Counted from the stretch's first letter, positions 45,576-54,856 are shown. The stretch is 57,453 nucleotides of DNA from Methanosphaera stadtmanae (GCA_015062825.1 SUTR01000010.1:1-57453); one strand, 5' to 3'. A program made the numbers and translations. The notes: a model not told the origin generated them from the letters alone.

Positions 45576-46706
45576 TTATTCTTTTAACTTGTTCATAAAA
45601 CTATTTTTATTCTCTATTGGTGTTGTAGTGGGCCTTCCAAGATCAGATCTAGAACCAATACTTACATTGACAATTAACAAAACAGGACCCTCTTTTTCTT
45701 TGAATGTTTGGAATGTGTCATTTAATTCATCCCTAGAGGATACAGTATACACTTTCTTGTATCCACAGTTTAATGCAATATTTCCTATATCAATATCTCC
45801 CATTATTGTAGGAAGTCCACCTACTGTCTCATGTGCCTGATTATTAAAGAGAATATGATAATAGTTTTCTGGTGATTTAGAACCTATTAATGCAACTGAA
45901 CCCATATGCATAAGGACTGCCCCATCCCCATCAAAGCAAAAGATTTTCTTATTTTTCTTATTTAAAGCTATTGATAATGCTATCATAGAAGAATGTCCCA
46001 TGGACCCAACTGTTAGAAAATCATTGCTATGGCCCTGATTTTTTTCTTCTCTATACTCAAATAGTTCACGTGATGCTTTACCTGTAGTTGAAACAACTAT
46101 ATCATCCAAGGATAAATTATCAACTATTGTTTTTATTGCATCTTCACGTGATAACTGATTATTGTTGGATTTATTTGTTTTGAATGATTCAAATGCTCCC
46201 TTGGATACTACAAATGCTACACTTTTACCCTTCTTTAATTTTTTAGAAAAATCATTTGCAAACAATTCTTTAAGTTCATCCATAGTTGAATCTTTAGTAA
46301 GTATTTCATAATCAATATCCAACAATTCAAGCAAATCTGTCGTAATTGCACCCTGTTTTACATGTTGTGGTTCATCCTTAAAGCCAGGTTGTCCTCTCCA
46401 ACCTATAACATATACAACTGGAATATTATATACATTTGGATCAGTTAAAGAAGTTATAGGATTTACTGCATTACCTAATCCAGAATTTTGCATATAAACT
46501 AGCCCATATTTACCTGTTGATAAATGAAATCCACTAGCTAGTGCAACGGCATTTCCTTCATTTGCCGCAATAATATGCTTATCACTTATGCCATATTTAT
46601 CTTCTATAAAATCACAAAATGCCTTTAATTGTGAATCAGGCACTCCCGTATAAAAAGAAACATCATTTTCTTTCAATAATTCTTCAAATTCAACAACATT
46701 TATCAT
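45576..46706 (-). CDS. ppd: phosphonopyruvate decarboxylase
   Basis: 376 residues, the usual length. FYTGVPDSQLKAFCDF (about 18-33), then HIIAANEGNAVALASG with the cofactor-activating Glu (E50), and the TPP motif FDGDGAVLMHMG running to HILFNN (about 250-283) are all present. NNQAHETVGG is strongly characteristic of Ppd and related sulfopyruvate decarboxylases; in those the two halves are usually separate subunits, which favours Ppd here. TPP- and Mg-dependent decarboxylation of phosphonopyruvate makes phosphonoacetaldehyde and pulls the unfavourable PepM reaction forward. It lies between pepM and the reductase gene. Confidence 0.93.
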   Translation of the reverse strand: MINVVEFEELLKENDVSFYTGVPDSQLKAFCDFIEDKYGISDKHIIAANEGNAVALASGFHLSTGKYGLVYMQNSGLGNAVNPITSLTDPNVYNIPVVYVIGWRGQPGFKDEPQHVKQGAITTDLLELLDIDYEILTKDSTMDELKELFANDFSKKLKKGKSVAFVVSKGAFESFKTNKSNNNQLSREDAIKTIVDNLSLDDIVVSTTGKASRELFEYREEKNQGHSNDFLTVGSMGHSSMIALSIALNKKNKKIFCFDGDGAVLMHMGSVALIGSKSPENYYHILFNNQAHETVGGLPTIMGDIDIGNIALNCGYKKVYTVSSRDELNDTFQTFKEKEGPVLLIVNVSIGSRSDLGRPTTTPIENKNSFMNKLKE

Positions 46707-46725
46707 AATATCACTACTTTAAATT

Positions 46726-48024
46726 TTATTTATCCGGTATTAATGTCAATATCTCCTTAATAGGCAAGCAGGCTTCATCTGCTTCATAACATCGATTATT
46801 TTTAAGAATTGTTTTGGCCGTTTGCATCATTGCAGGGTATGCGCTGCGTATTAGATGATTTGCATATATTACTATGTTTACTCCTCGTCTTGCAAATTCA
46901 TCTTCATAAACCTTGTTAAATGATGTAGGCACTACTACCAATGGCACATTTGGATATTCTTTTGTGAATTTTTCACAAAATTCAAAGATTTCATCAGGTT
47001 CCTTTTGTCGACTGTGAATCATTATACCATCAGCTCCTGCATTTACATATGCATATGCACGAGTTAATGCATCTTCCATTCCCTTATTTAATATTAAGGA
47101 TTCTATTCTTGCAATAATCATGAAGTCTTTTGTGGTCAATGCTTTTTTAGCTTGAGATATTTTTTGACTGAAATGTTCAATAGTATCCTGTGTTTGTTCA
47201 ACTTCTGTTCCGAACAATGAATTCTTCTTCAGTCCTATCTTATCTTCTATTATTACAGCAGAAACCCCTATTCTTTCAAGTGTTTTTACATTGAATACGA
47301 AATGTTCAATTTCACCACCAGTATCTCCATCCAATATGATAGGTTTTGTTGTTACTTCCATAATCTCATCTATCGTACGAAGACGACTGGTCATATCAAC
47401 AAGTTCAATATCTGGTTTTCCCTTAGCGGTACTGTCGGTTAGACTGGACAGCCACATTGCATCAAATGATTCAATTTCATTATCCTTGACTACCTTTGCA
47501 TTCTCCACCACAAGTGCACTTAATCCATTATGTGCTTCCATTGTCTTAACTATAGGTTTGAGATTTAATAATTTTTTAAGTTTATTTCTTCTTACTTCAG
47601 GCATGGAACTGGCCGACTTTACTGTTTCATTTAATTTATCTACACTTACGCCCTGTGTATATGGGATTTCAATTAGTTGTCCACCCCATTGCTTGAGTGT
47701 TTCTATAACATTTAAACGAATATTTTTTAAATCATTGCTTGTCCAGTCATCTCCATGTACAACATAATCAGGCTTTAGTTTTAGAAGGTTATCTGTATAG
47801 TCTAGTGTGTCTTGTGATATTACTTCTTTTACTCCACTAATATTTTCAATTATAAATGATCTTTCATCAAAGTCAAGGACGGGCAAGCGTTTATATGTAG
47901 CTATAACTTCATCTGTTAAAATACCAACTGTTAAATCGCCGTATTGACTTGCCTGTTTAATCAGGTTAATATGTCCGTGATGAAGAATATCCGCACTTAT
48001 TGCAGTGTATACTTTTTTAGTCAT
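46726..48024 (-). CDS. pepM: fused cytidylyltransferase-phosphoenolpyruvate mutase
   Basis: 432 residues with two domains. Residues 1-130 are a HxGH-type nucleotidyltransferase: HHGH at 15-18 and TQGVS (about 123-127), the counterpart of RTxGIST. Residues 150-432 are PEP mutase: LDGDTGG (231-237), the diagnostic E260-D261-K262-x5-N268-S269, and IMIHSRQKEPDEI. PepM converts PEP to phosphonopyruvate, forming the C-P bond that starts nearly all phosphonate pathways. The N-terminal domain could make a CMP-phosphonate from the end product. It starts two bases after the upstream pntC-like gene ends and is followed by ppd. Confidence 0.95.
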   Translation of the reverse strand: MTKKVYTAISADILHHGHINLIKQASQYGDLTVGILTDEVIATYKRLPVLDFDERSFIIENISGVKEVISQDTLDYTDNLLKLKPDYVVHGDDWTSNDLKNIRLNVIETLKQWGGQLIEIPYTQGVSVDKLNETVKSASSMPEVRRNKLKKLLNLKPIVKTMEAHNGLSALVVENAKVVKDNEIESFDAMWLSSLTDSTAKGKPDIELVDMTSRLRTIDEIMEVTTKPIILDGDTGGEIEHFVFNVKTLERIGVSAVIIEDKIGLKKNSLFGTEVEQTQDTIEHFSQKISQAKKALTTKDFMIIARIESLILNKGMEDALTRAYAYVNAGADGIMIHSRQKEPDEIFEFCEKFTKEYPNVPLVVVPTSFNKVYEDEFARRGVNIVIYANHLIRSAYPAMMQTAKTILKNNRCYEADEACLPIKEILTLIPDK

Positions 48025-48026
48025 GA

Positions 48027-48740
48027 TTATTCACCAAATTTATCTTGATATCTTCTTAAATCTTCTTTTGTATCTATTTCCGAACAGTAATATCCTTGAA
48101 TATCCATTGCATCAATACTTACTTTATCATATAGTAATTCATTCAATGCTTCTTCCGCATAAACATTAGTATTACCTTCATCACAGTATTCTCTGATTTT
48201 TTTCTTCCAAACTATCCAGTCTTTGTTTAATAATTTATATAATGGTTGACATGCAAGTGCATCATCACCAAAATAATCTACACTTACCTGTTTGACCTGT
48301 CCATCAACTACTTTTGCTTTAAAGTCTTTTTGAGGAATATCTGTTTGGCTATCCACAACCATGGAAGATTTGTTGGATTTGATTAACTTTGTTACTACTT
48401 CTTCATCAAATACCAAATCACCATGCAATAATAGAAGATCATCTGTTATATCATCTTCAATATAATCCAATGACTTAATATAATTGGTTGAATCATATAC
48501 TGGATTGTCAACAAATGTAAAGTTTATATCTGGAAAATTGTTTAGAGCATAATCCTTAAGAACATTTTTTAAATATCCTGTTGTTATTATAAATTCATCT
48601 ATATTAAAATTCTTAAGAGTATTTATTGTTTTTGAAAATATTGTTTGATTATTATTAATATTTATCATTGATTTAGGCACATTTTCTGTTAATTCTTCTA
48701 AACGAGAACCCATACCTGAATTTAAAATAATTGCCTTCAT
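48027..48740 (-). CDS. PntC/LicC-like nucleotidyltransferase
   Basis: 237 residues. MKAIILNSGMGSRLEELTEN (1-20) is the nucleotide-binding loop of NTP_transferase enzymes, with K22-like PKSMI following. LLLHGDLVFDEE has the metal-binding Asp, and YCSEIDTKEDLRRYQ closes the fold. Small stand-alone members next to PEP mutase genes include PntC, which makes CMP-2-aminoethylphosphonate; LicC (CTP:phosphocholine) is a close relative. Here it probably activates 2-hydroxyethylphosphonate. I chose ATG 48740 because the upstream GTG (48752) lies within the GAGTGAT ribosome-binding site. It is the first gene of the phosphonate operon. Confidence 0.75.
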   Translation of the reverse strand: MKAIILNSGMGSRLEELTENVPKSMININNNQTIFSKTINTLKNFNIDEFIITTGYLKNVLKDYALNNFPDINFTFVDNPVYDSTNYIKSLDYIEDDITDDLLLLHGDLVFDEEVVTKLIKSNKSSMVVDSQTDIPQKDFKAKVVDGQVKQVSVDYFGDDALACQPLYKLLNKDWIVWKKKIREYCDEGNTNVYAEEALNELLYDKVSIDAMDIQGYYCSEIDTKEDLRRYQDKFGE

Positions 48741-48790
48741 GTTATCACTCACAATAAAATATTAGTATCATATTCATTCTTGAAAAATAT

Positions 48791-48804
48791 TATTATATAT
48801 AGAT
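48791..48804 (-). promoter_or_regulatory. candidate TATA box of the phosphonate operon
   Basis: On the minus strand ATCTATATATAATA, about 50-64 bases before the ATG at 48740, giving a leader of roughly 30 bases with a GAGTGAT ribosome-binding site. Confidence 0.4.
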
Positions 48805-48961
48805 TATTTATTTAAAAAGTAATATTTTTAATTTAGGATATTATTATAGAACTATTTCAGATTAACTTCTTAAGATTTTCTTAAAAATAAAAAAATATTA
48901 TTAACTTACAAAATACAAATAGAATAATAATAGTTAACCGGACTAAGGTGAAGGTGTGCTT

Positions 48962-49987
48962 ATGGTTTTCATATTATCCAAATTATATCAAATATTGCCT
49001 GAAAGAGTAAAAAATCATAAAATAGTAATTGAATCTGTTCAACGTTTTAATAATAATAATAAATTTAAAGAAATTGAAACACATTATATGATGCTGGATT
49101 TAATTTTTAATAGTTGTGAAATTAAAGCAACTGGAACCATGAGAGATAAACAATTATTAATAACGGAATTGTTAAAATTATTTGATTACATTTGTAAAAA
49201 AAATAACATAGAGTACTGGATGGACTATGGAACATTGCTTGGAGCAACTAGACATAAAGGATTTGTACCATGGGATGATGATTTAGATTTAAGTATGATG
49301 AAAGAAGATTACAATAGATTTATAGAAATATTTCCAAAAGAAATTGAAGAAATTGATGAATTAAAAGATAAGATAGTCATATCCAAACTAACAAAACCCC
49401 ATGAAAATTATCCTGAAGGATCAAATGAAATTGATTTGATGAATCATGGCATGTTCAATCTCTTCTTCCAATTTGCATACAAAAAACCATTTGTACACTT
49501 TGATATAATTCCTAAAGAATATATTCTAGATGAAGGCTTAACCCCGACGCGTAATGATATGCAGACAAAGTTACAGGTAGAATTACGTGATAAGATTGCA
49601 TCAGGTGACTGGACATTTGATGAAGGAATGGAAATTCAAAGACAAAAGATGAAGTTTACATATGAAAAGACAGAACATATATCTGATTCCATAGATGGAC
49701 TTCATAATAATATCCACAATAGAATATTTGAGACAAAGACAGTATTTCCTCTTGAGACAAAGATTTTTGAAGGAGTGGAGCTTCCATGTCCATATGATAG
49801 TAACACATATCTTTCATTGATATATGGACCAGAATATATGCATATTCCTAGAATTACTCATGACCATATTACAACAGATTTCATTAAGGGCCAATATGAT
49901 GACAATCAAAAAGCAATTGATGAAGGATTCAAAGATGCTATCAACTTGGTTAAAAGTGTAAATGAAAGATTAAAAATAGAGGAATAA
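48962..49987 (+). CDS. LicD-family phosphotransferase
   Basis: 341 residues. NNIEYWMDYGTLLGATRHKG (about 81-100) and FVPWDDDLDLSM (about 101-112) are the defining LicD motif, whose acidic residues bind metal. LicD proteins transfer phosphocholine or similar headgroups from CDP/CMP donors to surface glycans. It diverges from the phosphonate operon, so the natural reading is transfer of a phosphonate headgroup from its CMP form to a glycan or lipid. No signal peptide or clear membrane span is seen, so it acts on the inner face. AAGGTGAAG precedes the start; GTG 48956 is an alternative to ATG 48962. Confidence 0.88.
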   Translation: MVFILSKLYQILPERVKNHKIVIESVQRFNNNNKFKEIETHYMMLDLIFNSCEIKATGTMRDKQLLITELLKLFDYICKKNNIEYWMDYGTLLGATRHKGFVPWDDDLDLSMMKEDYNRFIEIFPKEIEEIDELKDKIVISKLTKPHENYPEGSNEIDLMNHGMFNLFFQFAYKKPFVHFDIIPKEYILDEGLTPTRNDMQTKLQVELRDKIASGDWTFDEGMEIQRQKMKFTYEKTEHISDSIDGLHNNIHNRIFETKTVFPLETKIFEGVELPCPYDSNTYLSLIYGPEYMHIPRITHDHITTDFIKGQYDDNQKAIDEGFKDAINLVKSVNERLKIEE

Positions 49988-50170
49988 CCAAAAAATTAAC
50001 CTTCAATGAAATGATAAATGTGTATTTGAAACTATTTATCATTAAACTTTATTTTATAAGTATTTTTACTAATTTAAGATAATTAAAACAGAGATTAGAT
50101 ATGATTCATCTACTTTTAAATTAATTGTTCTTAAAAAATTTAAATAAAACAAAAAAGAAATATAAATTTA

Positions 50171-50180
50171 GTATATAAAT
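50171..50180 (+). promoter_or_regulatory. candidate TATA box of the 50.2-56.8 kb gene run
   Basis: GTATATAAAT about 45 bases before the ATG at 50224, with an AAGGAG ribosome-binding site between. Confidence 0.4.
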
Positions 50181-50223
50181 GTAGACTTATTTTAATTTAA
50201 TTGTCTAATAAGGAGATTTAATA

Positions 50224-51219
50224 ATGGATATTGAAAGTGCATATGAAGGAGAAACAATACTTGTTACAGGTGGAGCTGGTTGTGTAGGAAGTAACCTTAC
50301 AAAAAAACTTGCCCAGTTCAATCCTAAGAAAATAATTATTCTTGATGACTTATCATCAGCTTATACATGGAACATTCCAAAAGATGATTGTATAGAATTC
50401 ATCAAGGGAGACATATGTGATGATCAAGTACTCAAATGGGTTTTCAAAAGCAAACCAGATTATGTATTCCACTTAGCAGCCCATTTTGCAAACCAGAACT
50501 CTGTAGATAAACCAGAAAAAGACTTGAAAACTAATGGATTAGGAATATTAAAAGTATTAGAATATGCTCAATTAACAGGAGTGAAAAGATTTGTATACTC
50601 AAGCAGTGGATGTGGAGTATATGGATTAGATTCTAAAATGCCATTTGAAGAACATGATATTAGTATTAGTTTACACACACCATACCAAGTAACAAAATTA
50701 CTGGGAGAATTATATACTAATTACTATTATAATCTATATGATCTTCCAATAAGCAATGCAAGATTTTTCAATGTATTTGGTCCGGGTGAAGTACCGGGTA
50801 AATATAGAAACGTTATTCCAAACTTCATGTACTGGGCAATGAATAAACAGGCATTACCAATAACCGGTGATGGAACAGAAACCAGAGACTGGACTTATGT
50901 TGATGATATCATCCAAGGATTAACACGTCTAGGTGTAGTTGAAGGTGCTATAGGTGAATCCATAAATCTTGGTTCTGGTAAAGATCATAGAGTAATTGAT
51001 ATGGCAAATAAGGTAAATGAGCTTTGTGATAATGAATCAGGAATAGAGTATAAAGAAAGAAGAGATTGGGATGCAAAAAACAAGCTCTTGTCATCAATAG
51101 ATAAGGCAAAAAGAATATTAAAATACAAGCCAGAACATAGTTTTGATGAAGGATTGGAAAATACGCATCAATGGTTTGTAGACAATTGGGACAATATACA
51201 AAAAAGTGCTGAATTCTAG
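50224..51219 (+). CDS. NAD-dependent sugar epimerase/dehydratase (extended SDR)
   Basis: 331 residues. LVTGGAGCVGSNLTKKL (about 14-30) binds NAD, with Cys where Phe/Tyr is usual. VYSSSGCGVYG and YQVTK (Tyr-x3-Lys, about 158-162) are the active-site elements, and RFFNVFGPGEVPGKYRNVIP is typical of nucleotide-sugar epimerases and dehydratases. The exact sugar is not determined. It is the first of six plus-strand genes that end at 56805 and appear to build one glycan. AAGGAG precedes the ATG. Confidence 0.82.
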   Translation: MDIESAYEGETILVTGGAGCVGSNLTKKLAQFNPKKIIILDDLSSAYTWNIPKDDCIEFIKGDICDDQVLKWVFKSKPDYVFHLAAHFANQNSVDKPEKDLKTNGLGILKVLEYAQLTGVKRFVYSSSGCGVYGLDSKMPFEEHDISISLHTPYQVTKLLGELYTNYYYNLYDLPISNARFFNVFGPGEVPGKYRNVIPNFMYWAMNKQALPITGDGTETRDWTYVDDIIQGLTRLGVVEGAIGESINLGSGKDHRVIDMANKVNELCDNESGIEYKERRDWDAKNKLLSSIDKAKRILKYKPEHSFDEGLENTHQWFVDNWDNIQKSAEF

Positions 51220-51282
51220 AAATGAATATAACACATAGAAAATAGCATAAAATAGAAAAAAAACATTAAATGGTGATTTATA

Positions 51283-52509
51283 ATGAAAATATTAGTAGTA
51301 CAGGAATCAGATTGGATTAAAAGAAATCCTCATCAACAACACCATTTAATGGAATTGCTAGGATTAAAAGGCCATCAGATACATGTTATTGATTATGAAA
51401 TTGACTGGCAGCAAGAAGAAGACCCAAACCATAGATTCAAATCTCCAAGAAAAGTATTTAAAGAATATAAGAAAGTGTATAATACAAAAAACATAACGGT
51501 TATCAGACCTACACTAATAAGATTACCTGTACTGAATTACTTTTCAGTTATACATTACCATAGAAAAGAAATAAAAAGAGAAATAGATGAATTTAAGCCT
51601 GACATAATAATAGGATTTGGAATAATAAATGCCAATATTGCTGCACGCATAGCTAAAAAAGAAAATATTCCATTTGTATATTACTTCATAGATGTATTAT
51701 ATGAATTAATTCCAGAGGCAGCTTTCAGATCTCTTGGAAAAAAAATAACCAGAGACAGTATAAAAAAATCATCATATGTAATGACCATTAATCGTAAACT
51801 ACATGAAAATGCAATAGAACTTGGTGCAGATCCTAAAAGAATGAAAATTATAGGTGCCGGAATCAATCTAAAACAGTTCAACTTTGAAAAACATAATGGA
51901 TTTAAAATACGTAACCATTACAATATTGAACCTAGAGATACAGTATTGTTCTTCATGGGATTCTTATATGAATTTGCAGGATTAAAGGAACTTGCAACAT
52001 ATCTAGGCGAACATAAGGTTAAATATCCAAATATAAAGATGTTAATAACCGGTGATGGAGATGCATATGATGAACTTAAGGAAATCCGAGAAAAATATGA
52101 CCTATATGACCAGCTAATATTAACCGGAAGACAAAAATACACATTAATGCCTGACTTAATAGGTGCAAGTGATGTGTGCATACTGCCAGCATATAAAGAT
52201 GAAATAATCATGCAGAACATAGTTCCAATTAAACTATATGAATATATGGCTATGAAAAAGCCAGTTATTGCAACAAGACTACCAGGATTAGTTGCAGAAT
52301 TTGGAGAAAACCATGGACTAATCTATATTGACAAACCAGAAGAAGTTATAGATGTATTAAAAACTAAACTAAACACCAAACAGAACATTAATAAAGTTGG
52401 ATGGGCAGGATATAATTTTGTAAAAGATAATGACTGGCGAAAATTAACAATAACGTTTGAAAGAGTACTTGAAGATCTTATATTAGATTACCTTTTAAAA
52501 GATATTTAA
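51283..52509 (+). CDS. GT4 glycosyltransferase
   Basis: 408 residues, GT-B fold. The N-terminal MKILVVQESDWIKRNPHQQH is the acceptor-domain start. The second half has MKIIGAGINLKQFNFEK, KMLITGDGDAYDEL and the nucleotide-sugar motif IVPIKLYEYMAMKKPVIATR, with the Glu pair of retaining GT4 enzymes. Donor and acceptor are unknown. AAATGGTGATTTATA precedes the ATG. It lies between the SDR gene and another GT4 gene in the same run. Confidence 0.85.
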   Translation: MKILVVQESDWIKRNPHQQHHLMELLGLKGHQIHVIDYEIDWQQEEDPNHRFKSPRKVFKEYKKVYNTKNITVIRPTLIRLPVLNYFSVIHYHRKEIKREIDEFKPDIIIGFGIINANIAARIAKKENIPFVYYFIDVLYELIPEAAFRSLGKKITRDSIKKSSYVMTINRKLHENAIELGADPKRMKIIGAGINLKQFNFEKHNGFKIRNHYNIEPRDTVLFFMGFLYEFAGLKELATYLGEHKVKYPNIKMLITGDGDAYDELKEIREKYDLYDQLILTGRQKYTLMPDLIGASDVCILPAYKDEIIMQNIVPIKLYEYMAMKKPVIATRLPGLVAEFGENHGLIYIDKPEEVIDVLKTKLNTKQNINKVGWAGYNFVKDNDWRKLTITFERVLEDLILDYLLKDI

Positions 52510-52539
52510 ACTCCTTATTTATATTTTTAAGTGATATCC

Positions 52540-53679
52540 ATGAATATATTACAAGTGATACCTTATTTTGCATTTGCTCGTGGAGGAGATGTGAATGTAT
52601 GCTATAACCTAACAAAACAACTGATAAAACAGGGACATAATGTTACAATTCTCACAACCACATTTGACTATGACAAAGAAGATACGGACAATATAGAAAA
52701 TCTAAAAATGATTCCTATAGAATACAAGTTTAACTTAAGCCTTTTCATTTATTCTCCAAAGATGAAAAAATGGCTAAAGGAACATATAACTGAATATGAC
52801 ATCATACATTTACATGAACTTAGATCATACCAAAACAACATCATCATAAACCTTGCAAAGAAACATAACATACCCTACATACTACAGCCCCATGCATCCA
52901 CTCCAAAGGACGTGAATAAACAATTATTCAAGGAAGTATATGATTTCTTTTATGGAAATAAAATAATGCAAAATGCCACAACAACAATTGCAGTATCTAA
53001 TGAAGAGGCATATTATGATAAAAAGATGAAAGCCAAGGATGTTCAAGTAGTCTATAATGGTATGAACTTAGACGAATTTAAAAAAGAAGTACCTCCTGGA
53101 ATCTTTAAGAGAAAATATAACATAGAATCCAAATATCTATTATATCTTGGAAGATTAGATAAACTTAAAGGCATTAACTATATTATTGAAGCTTTTTCAT
53201 TGCTTCCTGATAAATATGATGAATATAAACTGGTAATTGCCGGACGTATCAATTCATACAAGGAAGAACTGGATAAGATAATTGAGAGAAAAAATCTACA
53301 AGATAGAATAATATTTACAGATTACCTAACAGAAGAGGATAAGCTTTATGCATACAATGATGCAGAAATGTTTATAAATCCCGTTAAATATATGGGAGGA
53401 GTATCAATAACCGTATTTGAATCCATATTATCAAATACCCCGGTAATTGTAACACCAGAATCAGGTGAGGTTATAGAAAAAATAGATGCAGGACTAATAG
53501 TTGAATATGCCAATGTAGAACAATTAAAAGATGCTATAATAAGAACTTTTGAAGATGAAGACCTAATTAAAAGACAATTGAAGAATGGACAGGATTATAT
53601 CTATAACAATCTTAGTTGGAAAACAGTTACTGATAAAATAATAGCTATTTATGAGAATGCATTAAATGGAGATAAATGA
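52540..53679 (+). CDS. GT4 glycosyltransferase
   Basis: About 379 residues. MNILQVIPYFAFARGGDVNV opens the GT-B fold with a glycine-rich loop. NGMNLDEF, YLGRLDKLKGINYIIEAF and GVSITVFESILSNTPVIVTP are the donor-binding blocks of family 4. The GTG at 52531 forms part of the AAGTGAT ribosome-binding site, so I start at ATG 52540. It lies 30 bases after the previous gene. The next gene starts just after this stop, which implies coupled translation. Confidence 0.85.
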   Translation: MNILQVIPYFAFARGGDVNVCYNLTKQLIKQGHNVTILTTTFDYDKEDTDNIENLKMIPIEYKFNLSLFIYSPKMKKWLKEHITEYDIIHLHELRSYQNNIIINLAKKHNIPYILQPHASTPKDVNKQLFKEVYDFFYGNKIMQNATTTIAVSNEEAYYDKKMKAKDVQVVYNGMNLDEFKKEVPPGIFKRKYNIESKYLLYLGRLDKLKGINYIIEAFSLLPDKYDEYKLVIAGRINSYKEELDKIIERKNLQDRIIFTDYLTEEDKLYAYNDAEMFINPVKYMGGVSITVFESILSNTPVIVTPESGEVIEKIDAGLIVEYANVEQLKDAIIRTFEDEDLIKRQLKNGQDYIYNNLSWKTVTDKIIAIYENALNGDK

Positions 53680-53680
53680 T

Positions 53681-54856
53681 ATGAAAAAAATATTAGTCAT
53701 ATGCCATGACATCCCATCCATGACAGTAGGGGCAACACTACCCATATATCATCTGATAAAAAATCTCTCCAATAACTATGAATTAAGTTTAATATGCTTT
53801 GATTCAAACAAATACAGTATACAAGAATTAGAACCATACTTAAAAAACATACATAGTATCAAAATACCACAATACCTATCCATAAAAGACCAATTATTAT
53901 ACACTCTAAAGAATATGATAACCCTTGACAACATACATACCAGAAGCTTCTTGAATTACTATTACCATAAGGATATGAGCAATTTAATAAAGACGAATGT
54001 TGAAGATTATGATATTCTAATAACAGATATGCCCATGGCCTTTTATACCAGAAACATTGAACACAATAAGATAATCTATGCATTTGATGCAGTTGGTGAC
54101 TATAACTATAAGATGTATGAAAAAGCCGCCACATTACCCTCCAAGATTTACTGGTATTTAAATTATTTTAAGATAAACAGATATGAAAAGGCATATGATA
54201 AATTTGATTCATGTATTGTAGTAAACGATAAGGATAAAAAGTTACTCCAAAGGAAATTAAATGTAGAAATTACTGTGGTGGCCAATGGCGTAGACACCAA
54301 TTATTTTAAAAACCAAAATAAAGATGAGACTAAGAAGCTAGTTTTCCTAGGTGATATGAGTACTCCTCCAAATAATGATGCCGTCAAATATTTTGTTGAA
54401 GAGATATATCCATTAATTCTTAAAAGACATGACATTAAACTATACATTGTTGGAAGAAATCCTTCAAATTACATTAAATCATTATCAAATGACAATATCA
54501 TAGTAACAGGAGAAGTGGAAGATGTACGGGATTATCTGGGTCTTAATTCTATTTTCGTTACACCTATGATTTCAGGTACAGGCATTAAAAATAAGATTTT
54601 GGAAGCTATGAGTATGGAGTTGGCCGTTGTATCAACAAGCACGGGTATAAGTGGAATTGATGCAGTAAAAAATAAAGAATACTTATTGGCCGATAATCCA
54701 ATGACATTTGCAGAAAATGTTTGTGAACTGATAGAAGATGACAATCTACAAAGCACTATTGGTGAAAACTCTAGAAAAATGGTAATAGATAAGTATTCTT
54801 GGATAAAAGCAAGCAAAAAAATTGATGAAATCATTAAAACAATCATAAATGATTGA
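53681..54856 (+). CDS. GT4-like glycosyltransferase
   Basis: 391 residues. The start KKILVICHDIPSMTVGATLP and the C-terminal half with VANGVDTNYFKNQ, VFLGDMSTPPNNDAVKYF and FVTPMISGTGIKNKILEAMS match the Glyco_trans_1_4 branch of GT-B enzymes. Substrate unknown. The ATG at 53681 overlaps the previous stop region by design: GGAGAT inside the previous gene is the ribosome-binding site. An alternative ATG at 53666 would place that site within the gene. Confidence 0.82.
   Translation: MKKILVICHDIPSMTVGATLPIYHLIKNLSNNYELSLICFDSNKYSIQELEPYLKNIHSIKIPQYLSIKDQLLYTLKNMITLDNIHTRSFLNYYYHKDMSNLIKTNVEDYDILITDMPMAFYTRNIEHNKIIYAFDAVGDYNYKMYEKAATLPSKIYWYLNYFKINRYEKAYDKFDSCIVVNDKDKKLLQRKLNVEITVVANGVDTNYFKNQNKDETKKLVFLGDMSTPPNNDAVKYFVEEIYPLILKRHDIKLYIVGRNPSNYIKSLSNDNIIVTGEVEDVRDYLGLNSIFVTPMISGTGIKNKILEAMSMELAVVSTSTGISGIDAVKNKEYLLADNPMTFAENVCELIEDDNLQSTIGENSRKMVIDKYSWIKASKKIDEIIKTIIND

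Noticed and set aside
45589-48356. Open frames opposite ppd and pepM on the plus strand
   Set aside because: They are antisense shadows of confidently identified enzymes.
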